The notes: a model not told the origin generated them from the letters alone. Shown: positions 42,118 to 51,518, counted from the stretch's first letter. The stretch is 53,937 bases of DNA from an uncultured bacterium (GCA_903899655.1 CAIUKF010000014.1:1-53937); one strand, 5' to 3'. Numbers and translations are program-made.

Positions 42118-42155
42118 TAGTTGGTAGGTGATAGATAGTATATGGATGAGCAAAA

Positions 42156-42818
42156 ATGAAACGCCTAAATCAAATTCCAAACCACGATCGCCCGCGCGAG
42201 AAATTGCAGGCCAAAGGCCCAGCGGCGCTGTCAGATTTTGAGTTGTTGCAGGCGCTGATTGGCAGTGGCAATAAACAAGCTGATGTAAGCAAAATTGCTG
42301 GGAATACTTTGAAATTATTGCGCGAATTTGGCGTAAATATTACATACCAACAATTACAGCAGGTGACTGGCATGGGGCCAGCGCGAATTACTGAAATTTT
42401 AGCAGCACTAGAATTATCAAAACGCTATTTAATCGACAGCGACCAGCCAATCATCGACTCGCCAGAGAAGGCCGTCGAACAATTAGCCGACATCCGTGAT
42501 AAAAAACAAGAATACTTCGTCGTCCTGACTCTCGATGGCGCTAACCGCTTGATTGCTAAACGCATCATCACCATCGGCACCCTAACCAGCAGCCTAGTCC
42601 ACCCCCGCGAAGTCTTCGCCGACGCCATAACCGATCGCGCCGCATCGATTATTGTGGCACATAATCACCCAAGCGGCAGTTTGGAAGCTAGTCAGGCGGA
42701 TATCGATATTACTGAAAGATTAATAAATTCGGGGTCTCTTCTGGGCGTCAATTTAACAGATCACATTATTGTCACTTCTGATAGCCATATAAGCATAAGC
42801 ATATTAAAAAATGATTAA
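42156..42818 (+). CDS. radC: RadC/JAB-domain protein
   Basis: 220 residues. An N-terminal helix-hairpin-helix region (PREKLQAKGPAALSDFELLQ; VTGMGPARITEILAALEL) precedes a JAB metalloprotease-like domain with the metal motif HNHPSGSLEASQAD (His169, His171, Asp182). RadC is common near restriction and toxin genes; its molecular role is unsettled and it is not a proven repair protein. Codon use resembles the housekeeping genes. Confidence 0.92.
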   Translation: MKRLNQIPNHDRPREKLQAKGPAALSDFELLQALIGSGNKQADVSKIAGNTLKLLREFGVNITYQQLQQVTGMGPARITEILAALELSKRYLIDSDQPIIDSPEKAVEQLADIRDKKQEYFVVLTLDGANRLIAKRIITIGTLTSSLVHPREVFADAITDRAASIIVAHNHPSGSLEASQADIDITERLINSGSLLGVNLTDHIIVTSDSHISISILKND

Positions 42819-42825
42819 TAAAAGC

Positions 42826-42910
42826 TTGCAAATGAATGCACGAACGACTATAATAGTTACCATTATGGTAAACAAAAATATTGACAAAATAATGAAGTAA
42901 AGGGTATAAT
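42826..42910 (+). promoter_or_regulatory. Dual promoters and palindromic operator of the second toxin-antitoxin module
   Basis: P1: TTGCAA (42826-42831), 17 bp, TATAAT (42849-42854). P2: TTGACA (42881-42886), 18 bp, TATAAT (42905-42910). Between them lies the perfect 15-bp palindrome TTACCATTATGGTAA (42857-42871), a likely autorepression operator directly over the P1 start site. The annotated toxin ATG (42909) lies inside the P2 -10 box. Confidence 0.7.
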
Positions 42911-43247
42911 GATAATAAGCTTTGTAGATGACAAAACTGAGAAGGTAGCAAATGACATTGCTAAACTTGATAAGTTATGTCGTAAACAAAAAGCACATTG
43001 CAATGCTGACGATATCATACAAGTAATTAACGAATTATTTGCTGCCGATTCTTGTTATGATATTCCACAATCGCTTCGTCCACATCCACTGAAGGCTGAA
43101 TGGAAGGGGTATTTCGCCGTTGATGTCAGCAAAACCCACAGACTTATTTTCCGTCCTGATCATGATGGTGATCCGGATTTTCGAATAGACAACCATAAAA
43201 CAACAAAGCGTATAGTAATCGTAGAACTTTGTATAGATTATCACTAA
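42909..43247 (+). CDS. HigB/RelE-like toxin
   Basis: 112 residues with the RelE/ParE 'killer protein' pattern: KVANDIAKLDKLCRKQ, LRPHPLKAEWKGYFAVDVSKTHRLIF, and a late TTKRIVIVELCIDYH. It should cleave mRNA at the ribosome. The only Met is at 42909, inside the P2 -10 box, so only the P1 transcript can carry this AUG; AAAGGG just before it may serve as ribosome-binding site. Followed by its antitoxin after 18 bp. Confidence 0.85.
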   Translation: MIISFVDDKTEKVANDIAKLDKLCRKQKAHCNADDIIQVINELFAADSCYDIPQSLRPHPLKAEWKGYFAVDVSKTHRLIFRPDHDGDPDFRIDNHKTTKRIVIVELCIDYH

Positions 43248-43265
43248 ACGCTAAAAGGAGGACCT

Positions 43266-44336
43266 ATGGTTTACCAGCCCAATAAAGCAATTCATCCAGG
43301 CAAGACAGTCCAAAAAATCTTGGATCAATTAGATATGACTCAAAAAAATCTTGCCGAGCGTACTGGTCTGTCAGAGAAACATATTAGCCAAATCATTAAT
43401 GGCGAGGCTTCTATTACAGCCGATACGGCAATGTTGTTCGAAAATGCACTTGGTGGTGCGGCATCTTTTTGGATTAATCTGGATAAAAATTATCGTGCTA
43501 CTTTTGCGCGCCTTGACCAAGAGAATAAAGCTAGGTCTGAAATTAATTTAATAAATCAATTTCCATATAGCGAATTAGTGAAGTCTAATAGAGTAGAGGC
43601 GACACTCGATAAGGTCGAAAGAGTAATCAATCTCTGGAAGTTTTTTGGTGTCAATTCACTATTATCAATCCCATCCACAGAAGCGGCTGCGTATCGCAGG
43701 GGATATAATCAGGTAATCAATCAGGGGGCTTTGGCGGCTTGGTTACGCTGTGGTGAGATTGATATGCAAAAATTAGATTTTGAAATATCACAATATAACG
43801 AAAACAGACTCAAAGAAGTATTATCAACAATACGCTCTATGACACAGCAGCTGGATAGTAACTTCTTTAAAAATATACAAAATACACTTGCTGGTGCTGG
43901 CGTTGGTTTGGTTGCAGTACAACACCTAAAAGGGACTAAAGCGAGTGGGGCGACCCGTTGGATAGGTGACAACCCACTTATTCAAATCAGTATATATGGA
44001 CGAGATGCAGATAAATTTTGGTTTACATTATTTCACGAGATAGGACACGTATTGTTGCATGGTAAAAAAGAACAGTTTATTAGCTTTATAAGTGGTGGCG
44101 AAAAAACATCTAATGAACTTCAGGCTGATGAGTTTGCTGCGAATGCTTTAATACCCACTAATTTATATAAGAATTTCTTAATGAGGCAAGATTTTAGCGA
44201 GAATAGCATTAAAGGATTTGCCGATCAAGAGAAAATTGATGCCGGTATTGTTGTGGGCAGACTAAAGAATGATGGATGGATTCCTTTTACTGCTTACCAA
44301 CATCTACACAGAAAACTGGTAATGACTAATGATTAA
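43266..44336 (+). CDS. HigA-type antitoxin fused to ImmA/IrrE-like zinc peptidase
   Basis: 356 residues. The N-terminus is a HigA-like XRE domain (IHPGKTVQKILDQLDMTQKN; GLSEKHISQIINGEASIT); the C-terminus is a DUF955/ImmA metallopeptidase with HEIGH (His257, Glu258, His261) and a later LQADEFAANALIP. The best ribosome-binding site in the region, AAAGGAGG, precedes the ATG, so the antitoxin should be made in excess. The peptidase half could degrade the HTH part or another repressor after a signal. HigA-peptidase fusions are known in other bacteria. Confidence 0.9.
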   Translation: MVYQPNKAIHPGKTVQKILDQLDMTQKNLAERTGLSEKHISQIINGEASITADTAMLFENALGGAASFWINLDKNYRATFARLDQENKARSEINLINQFPYSELVKSNRVEATLDKVERVINLWKFFGVNSLLSIPSTEAAAYRRGYNQVINQGALAAWLRCGEIDMQKLDFEISQYNENRLKEVLSTIRSMTQQLDSNFFKNIQNTLAGAGVGLVAVQHLKGTKASGATRWIGDNPLIQISIYGRDADKFWFTLFHEIGHVLLHGKKEQFISFISGGEKTSNELQADEFAANALIPTNLYKNFLMRQDFSENSIKGFADQEKIDAGIVVGRLKNDGWIPFTAYQHLHRKLVMTND

Positions 44337-44392
44337 AAATAGACTCAACGGTATATCTAGAGTAAAATTAGTTCAAGATAGTGAGATAAATA

Positions 44393-45841
44393 ATGTTTGA
44401 ACAATCGTTAAAAAATATAGATGATATTTTGCGGGCCGATAATGCTGGTAGCGCGCTTGATTATATCGAGCAGACTTCGTGGATTCTTTTTTTGAAGTAT
44501 TTGGACGATTTAGAAAACGATCGACAAAAAAGCGCCAAATTAACTGGCAAAGAAGCCGCATTCATTTTGCAGCCAGAGTATCGCTGGCAATCTTGGGCTT
44601 GTCCAAAAACCGCCGATGGCAAATTAGATCATCAAAAAGCAATGGATGGCGACGATTTGAGCGATTTCGTTAATCAACAACTATTCCCGTATCTTAAAAA
44701 GTTCCGTGTTGAAGATTCAAATACAATCGAAAACAAAATCGGCGAGATTTTTCATGAATTAAAAAACAAAATTCAAAGTGGCTATTCGCTTCGTAATATT
44801 TTGGACATTGTCGACAAGCTTCATTTTCAAACGGACGAAGAAAAACACGAATTATCACACTTATACGAAAGTAAGATTCAAAACATGGGTAATGCTGGGC
44901 GTGATGGCGGTCAATATTACACGCCACGCCCACTGATTAGGACTATCGTCAAAGTCGTTAATCCACAAATTGGCGAAACGATTTATGATGGCGCATGTGG
45001 ATCGGCTGGATTCTTGGTTGAGGCTTTTGGATATTTGACCGAACATCGTGAGAAACTAAGTTCACAGCAGTGGGATATATTGCAGACCAAAACATTTTAT
45101 GGCAAAGAAAAAATGGCGTTGCCATATATTGTCGGCATAATGAATATGATTTTGCATGGTATTGAAACGCCGAATATCAAACATACTAATACTTTGTCTG
45201 AAAACTTGGCTGATGTGCAAGAAAGAGATCGCTTTGACGTTGTGTTGGCTAATCCACCGTTTGGTGGCAAAGAACGCAAGGAAGTTCAACATAACTTTCC
45301 GATCAAAACTGGTGAAACTGCATTTTTGTTCATGCAACACTTTATCAAGATGATGAAGGCGGGTGGCAAAGCTGGTATTGTCATAAAAAATACTTTTTTG
45401 TCGAATACAGATAATGCTTCGGTTGCATTGCGCAAATTATTGCTTGAAAGTTGCAATTTGCATACAGTTTTGGATTTACCTAGCGGATCATTCCAGGGCG
45501 CTGGCGTTAAAACCGTAGTATTGTTTTTTGACAAAGGCGCACCAACCAAAAAGATTTGGTATTACCAACTAAACCCAGGCCGTAACCTTGGTAAAGGCAA
45601 GCCATTAAGCGAAACTGATTTGGTTGAGTTTGTCGAATTGCAAAAAACAAAAAGTGATAGTGATAATTCTTGGAGTTTGGATGTAGAAGAAGTTAATAGG
45701 AATAGCTTTGATTTGTCCGCAAAAAGCCCTCATATCAATAATGATGTAATACTACGTGGTCCGAGCGATATCCTGAAAGATATTATTACGTTAGATTATC
45801 AATCTATGAATTTAGTTGAAAATATCAAAAAAATACTATGA
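44393..45841 (+). CDS. hsdM: Type I restriction-modification methyltransferase subunit HsdM
   Basis: 482 residues; adenine-N6 methyltransferase of a type I system. An N-terminal helical domain (LDYIEQTSWILFLKYLDDLE) precedes SAM-binding motif I DGACGSAGFL (from Asp199) and catalytic motif IV NPPFGG (from Asn287). GRDGGQYYTPRPLIR is the usual lead-in. Codon use (CGT/CGC for Arg) is like the host genes. Its UGA stop overlaps the OLD gene's ATG (ATGA). Confidence 0.95.
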   Translation: MFEQSLKNIDDILRADNAGSALDYIEQTSWILFLKYLDDLENDRQKSAKLTGKEAAFILQPEYRWQSWACPKTADGKLDHQKAMDGDDLSDFVNQQLFPYLKKFRVEDSNTIENKIGEIFHELKNKIQSGYSLRNILDIVDKLHFQTDEEKHELSHLYESKIQNMGNAGRDGGQYYTPRPLIRTIVKVVNPQIGETIYDGACGSAGFLVEAFGYLTEHREKLSSQQWDILQTKTFYGKEKMALPYIVGIMNMILHGIETPNIKHTNTLSENLADVQERDRFDVVLANPPFGGKERKEVQHNFPIKTGETAFLFMQHFIKMMKAGGKAGIVIKNTFLSNTDNASVALRKLLLESCNLHTVLDLPSGSFQGAGVKTVVLFFDKGAPTKKIWYYQLNPGRNLGKGKPLSETDLVEFVELQKTKSDSDNSWSLDVEEVNRNSFDLSAKSPHINNDVILRGPSDILKDIITLDYQSMNLVENIKKIL

Positions 45842-47643
45842 AAATAATAGAAAAAGTAAGCATTCGTAATTTTCGCTCAATTAAGAAGCTTGATTTAGAT
45901 TTTGATTCAAGTGTTTCTATACTATCAGGAGTAAATTCTTGTGGAAAAACTAATATATTAAGAGCGATGAATCTTTTTTTTAATGACGAAGTTGGTTTTG
46001 GTAAGAAGATATCTGTTTCAGATTTTTTTATGAACGGAGAAGTACCATCTTCAGTAATATCTATTACTATTTTTTTTAATTCATATGAGAGTGATCGTGT
46101 AAAAAAACAGAGAAAGGCTCCTGAAAAGTTTTCAATCAAAAAAACTTATACATATAGGGCGGGGTTCTTTAATCAAGCTACGCAGATCAATGGTGCAACT
46201 GAGAAACAGAAGCCATATTGTGAGGATTTTTTGGAAAAATGGATAAGGTTTCACTATATACCAACCGACAGGAAAGTGTTTTTTAAGAAAATACACAACG
46301 AGCTAAGCGAGTTTTTAGGAAGTTCGTACGGGTTTACAAAGCTAAAAGATCAATTCAGTGATTTAAAAAATAATTTTGGAATTATCGAAAAAAGTTTGAA
46401 TACACGCGATATAGCTCAATTAGAATTATCTGTTGAATTAAGTAAACGGCTAGGCATAACAAAGGTCGGGTATGCATTGCCAGAGGTTCATAATCTGTTG
46501 AAAGTGCTTGATTTTGTTATAGAGCGAGAGCATGGAGAGAAAGGCTTCGTCTCTACTGAGGGTGATGGAATTAAGTTTATTAATCTATTACAAATATTAG
46601 ATATATTTGATTCAAGATATTCAAAAGAAAGTCGTACAAGGCCTTATGCATCTATATGGGCAATTGACGAACCAGAAAACTCACTTGAACAAAAGAATAT
46701 TGAGTTATTTAAACAAGAAATATACGATAAGCACTCACAAAATAAGCAAATATTTTTAACATCACACTCGCCGGAATTCCTGCTAGAGCCCGATGTAGTA
46801 GGTAGGAATAAATTCTATGGATTTGAGAATAATAACAGGGAAACTAAGTTGATAACTGGTGATGATTTAACTCCAAGATTGCCCTTTACTGAATTCGAGA
46901 GGCAAATGCTTATTGAAAAAATGGGCGTTGGAATGACGCGCGAGGAAAAAATACATCTTAAGAATCAAGCTGAAGCTTACAAGAATGATCTAGATAGATT
47001 AAGTGGTATTATCGAACAGTCTGATAAGCCTATTATTATTGTAGAGGATAGTTTTGATAAGATTTATAAGATTGCATATTTAAAGATCCATGGCTTAAGT
47101 TTTACAAAAGAAACCTTAGATCATGTATTTGATATTAATTGCCCTTTTAAAGTCTATAGGGCGGAGGGCGCTTCTTGCTTAGCGGGATTTTTACGTGCAA
47201 AAAACATAGATATGTATGCAAACAAAAAAGTAATTGGCGTTTTTGATTTCGATACTGCAGGTGTCGGCCAGTTTAAATGTCTTAAGAATAATACTTACTG
47301 GGGTGATGATTTTCAAGGAGATAAAACTACGGGAATATTCAAAAAAAGAAAAGGGCACAATTGCTTTTATGCCTTGTTGTTACCTATACCAGGCAGTGTT
47401 AGTCAATTTGCTGATTATAATTTCGAATCTAATTATATCGAGATAGAGAATTTATTACCTGACGAGTTTCTATTGAATGGTAATTTTGCAACTTATCAAC
47501 AGCTTGCTGGTGGAGCTATATTCATAAAAGCTAGCGAAGACAAGAAGTCAGAAGTATGGAAGAGCATGTTTAACCTTGATCCTAATGTTTTTGAAAACTT
47601 TAAACCATTATTCAATAAAATTGAGGTAATATTCAATGCATAG
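45838..47643 (+). CDS. OLD-family AAA ATPase/TOPRIM nuclease embedded in the hsd operon
   Basis: 601 residues. An SMC/ABC-like ATPase has Walker A GVNSCGKT (31-38) and Walker B IWAIDEPENSLEQ (Asp277, Glu278), then QIFLTSHSPEFL. A C-terminal TOPRIM domain has PIIIVEDSFDK (Glu403) and VIGVFDFDTAGVGQ (Asp470, Asp472). This is the OLD (overcoming lysogenization defect) layout shared with GajA of Gabija. Overlaps of 4 bp with hsdM and 8 bp with hsdS mean translational coupling on both sides. Codons AGA, AGG and ATA are frequent here and rare in neighbours, pointing to separate acquisition. No UvrD-type partner gene follows, so it is not a Gabija locus. Confidence 0.88.
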   Translation: MKIIEKVSIRNFRSIKKLDLDFDSSVSILSGVNSCGKTNILRAMNLFFNDEVGFGKKISVSDFFMNGEVPSSVISITIFFNSYESDRVKKQRKAPEKFSIKKTYTYRAGFFNQATQINGATEKQKPYCEDFLEKWIRFHYIPTDRKVFFKKIHNELSEFLGSSYGFTKLKDQFSDLKNNFGIIEKSLNTRDIAQLELSVELSKRLGITKVGYALPEVHNLLKVLDFVIEREHGEKGFVSTEGDGIKFINLLQILDIFDSRYSKESRTRPYASIWAIDEPENSLEQKNIELFKQEIYDKHSQNKQIFLTSHSPEFLLEPDVVGRNKFYGFENNNRETKLITGDDLTPRLPFTEFERQMLIEKMGVGMTREEKIHLKNQAEAYKNDLDRLSGIIEQSDKPIIIVEDSFDKIYKIAYLKIHGLSFTKETLDHVFDINCPFKVYRAEGASCLAGFLRAKNIDMYANKKVIGVFDFDTAGVGQFKCLKNNTYWGDDFQGDKTTGIFKKRKGHNCFYALLLPIPGSVSQFADYNFESNYIEIENLLPDEFLLNGNFATYQQLAGGAIFIKASEDKKSEVWKSMFNLDPNVFENFKPLFNKIEVIFNA

Positions 47644-48751
47644 TAATGATTGGGAAAACAAAAAAATAGTCGAAATTATAGTAGAGAATAAAAAATCTAT
47701 AATAAGGTCTAAGGGTAATAATAATGGTATTTATCCATTTTTTGTCAGTGGATTTAATATAAAAAATATAGATAGTCATTTGATAGATGGGGATAATATA
47801 TTTTTACCAACTGGTGGTAACTTTTTTGTACATTACTTTAAGGGCAAGGCCGCATATTCTACTGATACTTGGTCTATTAAGACTATAGAAAATGTTGATA
47901 TAAAATATTTATATTATTTTCTAATTTTGAATCAAGATATGATAGGCAAAAAGTTATTTAAAGGGGCGACAATAAAACATCTACAAAAAGATGATTTTAA
48001 AAACTTAAGAGTCCCTGTTCCTTTGTTTTCAGAACAACAACGCATAGTCAAAATTCTAGATGACGTGTTTGATAATATCGCAAAAGCAAAAGAAAATGCC
48101 GAAAAAAATTTGGCTAATTCCAAGGAGCTTTTTGAATCATATTTGAACAATGTTTTTACTCGTCAAAATGAAAAAGAAAAATCTGTATTATTGGAAGATA
48201 TCTGCGATATCCAATCTAAGCTGATTGACCCGCGCAAGTTAGAGTTTATTGATTTAATACATGTTGGTGCTGGCAACATTAAAAGCAGATCTGGAGTATT
48301 GATTGATTTGAAAACCGCTAAAGAAGAGAGACTTATATCTGGAAAATTTCAATTTGATAATTCTATGATTCTTTACAGCAAAATCCGCCCATATTTAATG
48401 AAAGTGGCGAGACCAGATTTTAACGGTTTATGTAGTGCAGATATGTACCCACTTGCACCTAGGGATAACATACTCAAAGATTATTTGTATTATCTACTAT
48501 TAACCTCAAATTTTACAGAGTATGCGATCAGAGGATCGGCAAGAGCAGGCATGCCAAAAGTTAATCGAGAGCATCTATTTGCTTACGCTTTATCTATTCC
48601 GTCGATAGATGAACAGAAATCAATCGTAGCCAAACTTGACACTCTTTCAACTGAAACTAAAAAACTACAATCAATTTATAAACAAAAAATAGCTGACTTA
48701 GAAGAACTAAAAAAGTCAGTATTAGCTAAAGCTTTTAGCGGTGAGTTATAA
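47636..48751 (+). CDS. hsdS: Type I restriction-modification specificity subunit HsdS
   Basis: 371 residues with two target-recognition domains. TRD1 (about 1-135) ends LFSEQQRIVKILDDVFDNIA and is followed by a coiled-coil spacer; TRD2 (about 185-325) ends IPSIDEQKSIVAKLDTLSTE with the second coiled coil and a KKSVLAKAFSGEL tail. It determines the DNA target of methylation and cleavage. The half containing TRD1 is very A+T-rich like the OLD gene, while TRD2 is closer to host composition, suggesting TRD shuffling. Confidence 0.93.
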   Translation: MHSNDWENKKIVEIIVENKKSIIRSKGNNNGIYPFFVSGFNIKNIDSHLIDGDNIFLPTGGNFFVHYFKGKAAYSTDTWSIKTIENVDIKYLYYFLILNQDMIGKKLFKGATIKHLQKDDFKNLRVPVPLFSEQQRIVKILDDVFDNIAKAKENAEKNLANSKELFESYLNNVFTRQNEKEKSVLLEDICDIQSKLIDPRKLEFIDLIHVGAGNIKSRSGVLIDLKTAKEERLISGKFQFDNSMILYSKIRPYLMKVARPDFNGLCSADMYPLAPRDNILKDYLYYLLLTSNFTEYAIRGSARAGMPKVNREHLFAYALSIPSIDEQKSIVAKLDTLSTETKKLQSIYKQKIADLEELKKSVLAKAFSGEL

Positions 48752-48797
48752 TAGTGTTAATATGACTACAATAATCATCGCCAATCATAAATCAAAT

Positions 48798-48827
48798 TGT
48801 AATTATGGCGAATTCGCCATAATTACA
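48798..48827. promoter_or_regulatory. 30-bp perfect palindrome upstream of hsdR
   Basis: Bases 48798-48812 (TGTAATTATGGCGAA) are the exact reverse complement of 48813-48827; the centre is GAATTC. It lies in the 100-bp gap between hsdS and hsdR, 24 bp before the hsdR ATG. It may be an operator or an RNA hairpin that delays HsdR synthesis; there is no U-tract. Confidence 0.65.
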
Positions 48828-48851
48828 GGAAGTGATAAGCGGTAAATAATT

Positions 48852-51188
48852 ATGAACGAATCGGAAACACGAGCGGAATACATTGATCCTAAACTCAAAT
48901 ATAGTGGTTGGGGTGAAGTTGATGGATCAAAAGTCTTGCGTGAATTCCGAATTACTGACGGCAAGATTCAGACTGGTGGATTGCGCAGTAAACCTGAAAT
49001 AGCCGACTATATATTGGTTTACAAAAACCGCAAAATTGGTGTCATCGAGGCCAAGGCCGAGGGTATATCAGCATCCGAAGGTGTGGCGCAAGCCAAATCA
49101 TACGCCCAAAAATTGCAGATTGATTATACCTACGCAACCAATGGCAAAAAAATCTACGAAATGGGCATGAAGACTGGCAAAGAATGGTATCTGGACAGAT
49201 TCCCGACGCCAGATGAATTGTGGGCTGCAACATTCTCGGATCAAAATGAGTGGAAAGAAAAATTTGATCAAGTACCGTTCGAAGACGGCGGCACAGGCAA
49301 AAAGCCTAGATATTATCAAGAAATTGCTGTTAACAACGCGTTGAATGTCATCGCCGAGGATAAAAAACGAATATTGCTGACACTGGCAACCGGAACAGGT
49401 AAAACATTTATTGCTTTTCAAATTGCTTGGAAGCTATTTCAAACCAGATGGAATCTGAATCGTGATGGCGCTCGTCGTCCCCGAATATTATTCTTGGCAG
49501 ATCGAAATATTTTAGCCGATCAGGCATTTAACTCATTTTCAGCCTTTAACAAAGACGCTTTGGTGCGCATAGACCCAATGGATATTCGCAAAAAGGGCGG
49601 CGTACCAATGAGCGGCAGTGTGTACTTTACGATATTCCAAACATTTATGAGTGGTCCAAATGGAACGCCGTATTTTGGCGAATATCCATCTGATTTTTTC
49701 GATTTAATTATTGTTGACGAGTGTCATCGTGGCGGCGCTAACGATGAGGGCAACTGGCGTGGTATTTTGGAATATTTTGCACCAGCTGTGCAGTTGGGAT
49801 TAACGGCTACACCAAAACGTCAGGATAATATCGATACGTACAAATATTTTGGTGAACCAGTTTATATTTATTCACTTAAAGAAGGTATAAATGATGGCTT
49901 TTTGACGCCGTTCAAAGTCAAACGCATCAAGACTACAATGGATGATTATATCTATACTTCTGACGACCAAGTTATCGAAGGTGAAGTCGAAGAAGGCAAG
50001 ATATACGAAGAGCCTGATTTTAATCGCATTATCGTCATCAAAGAGCGTGAAGCCAAAAGAGTCCGAGTTATACTGGACGAAATAAACCAAAACGAAAAAA
50101 CAATAATTTTTTGCGCCACCCAAGATCACGCTGCCGCCGTTCGCGATCTAGTTAATCAAATGAGTGGCAGTCGTGATCCAAATTATTGCGTTCGTGTAAC
50201 TGCCAATGATGGCGTCCGTGGCGAGCAATTTTTGCGTGATTTTCAAGACAATGAAAAAACAATACCAACAATATTAACGACGTCGCAAAAACTATCGACC
50301 GGTGTTGATGCCCGTAATATTCGCAATATTGTATTGATGCGCCCAGTTAATTCTATGATTGAATTCAAACAAATAGTCGGACGTGGCACTAGGTTGTTTG
50401 ATGGCAAAGAATACTTTACGATTTATGATTTTGTCGATGCCTATCATCATTTTTCAGATCCAGAATGGGATGGTGAACCAATTGATCAAACTACGACAGA
50501 TGTACCAAAGCCGCCAACCGAAGTTAACGAGCCAACTCCACCTTATGGCCCAAAACCAGATGGTGGTGAAGGCGACGAGCCAAAGGCAAAACTGAAAATA
50601 AAGTTACGTGACGGTAAAGAGCGCGAGATTCAACATATGATTTCAACCTCGTTTTGGGGCGCTGATGGCAAACCAATATCAATTCAGGAATTTATGGATA
50701 ATATGTTTGGCGTAATGCCTGAATTCTTTAATAGCGAAGACGAACTGCGTGAAATTTGGTCCAATCCAACTACACGCAAAGCATTCTTGGATAAAATAGC
50801 CGACCTTGGATATGGCAGAAGTGAATTAGAATCATTACAAAAAATTATTGACGCCGAGCAAAGTGATTTGTTTGATGTTTTGACCTATGTTTCATTCCTG
50901 ACTCAACCTATTTCTAGAGTTGATCGTGTAAATAATGCAAAATCGAATATTTTTGCAGGCCTAGACGAAAAACAAACAGAATTCTTGAATTTTGTATTGT
51001 CTAAGTATGAGGACAAAGGCGTTGAAGAGTTGGATGAGGATAAGTTGCCAACGTTATTGAACCTAAAGTACCACGCAATCTCGGACGCCGAACAATCATT
51101 AGGTGATGTCAGTATAATCCGATCAATGTTCTTTGAATTCCAAAAGAAGTTATATGCAAAACCCAGTAGGGAGTACACTGTTGCCTAG
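48852..51188 (+). CDS. hsdR: Type I restriction enzyme motor/nuclease subunit HsdR
   Basis: 778 residues, the short EcoEI-like class. An N-terminal PD-(D/E)xK nuclease has Asp52 in ADYILVYKNRK and Glu66-x-Lys68 in VIEAKAEG. The helicase core has Walker A ATGTGKT (179-185), DECH (289-292), and motif VI VGRGTRLFDG. The C-terminal EcoEI-type domain runs from about 600. It translocates DNA and cuts unmodified targets. All catalytic residues are present, so restriction should be active. Confidence 0.95.
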   Translation: MNESETRAEYIDPKLKYSGWGEVDGSKVLREFRITDGKIQTGGLRSKPEIADYILVYKNRKIGVIEAKAEGISASEGVAQAKSYAQKLQIDYTYATNGKKIYEMGMKTGKEWYLDRFPTPDELWAATFSDQNEWKEKFDQVPFEDGGTGKKPRYYQEIAVNNALNVIAEDKKRILLTLATGTGKTFIAFQIAWKLFQTRWNLNRDGARRPRILFLADRNILADQAFNSFSAFNKDALVRIDPMDIRKKGGVPMSGSVYFTIFQTFMSGPNGTPYFGEYPSDFFDLIIVDECHRGGANDEGNWRGILEYFAPAVQLGLTATPKRQDNIDTYKYFGEPVYIYSLKEGINDGFLTPFKVKRIKTTMDDYIYTSDDQVIEGEVEEGKIYEEPDFNRIIVIKEREAKRVRVILDEINQNEKTIIFCATQDHAAAVRDLVNQMSGSRDPNYCVRVTANDGVRGEQFLRDFQDNEKTIPTILTTSQKLSTGVDARNIRNIVLMRPVNSMIEFKQIVGRGTRLFDGKEYFTIYDFVDAYHHFSDPEWDGEPIDQTTTDVPKPPTEVNEPTPPYGPKPDGGEGDEPKAKLKIKLRDGKEREIQHMISTSFWGADGKPISIQEFMDNMFGVMPEFFNSEDELREIWSNPTTRKAFLDKIADLGYGRSELESLQKIIDAEQSDLFDVLTYVSFLTQPISRVDRVNNAKSNIFAGLDEKQTEFLNFVLSKYEDKGVEELDEDKLPTLLNLKYHAISDAEQSLGDVSIIRSMFFEFQKKLYAKPSREYTVA

Positions 51189-51224
51189 GGGCGTAAGAAT
51201 ACGTTACATGACGAGATAACTTTA

Positions 51225-51518
51225 TTAAAATGGCAAAATTCCAATAAAAGTTAGTAGTGATAATATACCCCAAAGCAGAAGGGCTAATGGTATATATACA
51301 ACTGCATATAATATTACTCCAAGAGCTGGAGCGCTACCTCGTTCGTATATTAAGCTTACAGTTGTGTAAGAGATTAGCATCAGTATGACGTACATGGGAA
51401 ATACCTGTCCAAATATTAAGCCAACGAGATTACTCTTGAATATCGGTACTGCTTCAATAGTGATAAAGCAAATATAAAAACGAATTGCGTAGCTAATCTT
51501 ACTGAATAATTTATACAT
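51225..51518 (-). CDS. Small hypothetical membrane protein
   Basis: 97 residues with three hydrophobic segments (about 10-30, 37-58, 66-95). Its ATG overlaps the stop of a 13-codon open frame that has the strong ribosome-binding site, so translation is probably by termination-reinitiation. Not recognised. Confidence 0.55.
   Translation of the reverse strand: MYKLFSKISYAIRFYICFITIEAVPIFKSNLVGLIFGQVFPMYVILMLISYTTVSLIYERGSAPALGVILYAVVYIPLALLLWGILSLLTFIGILPF

Noticed and set aside
45838-47643. Gabija (GajA) system
   Set aside because: There is no GajB-type UvrD helicase next to the OLD gene; its neighbours are hsdM and hsdS.
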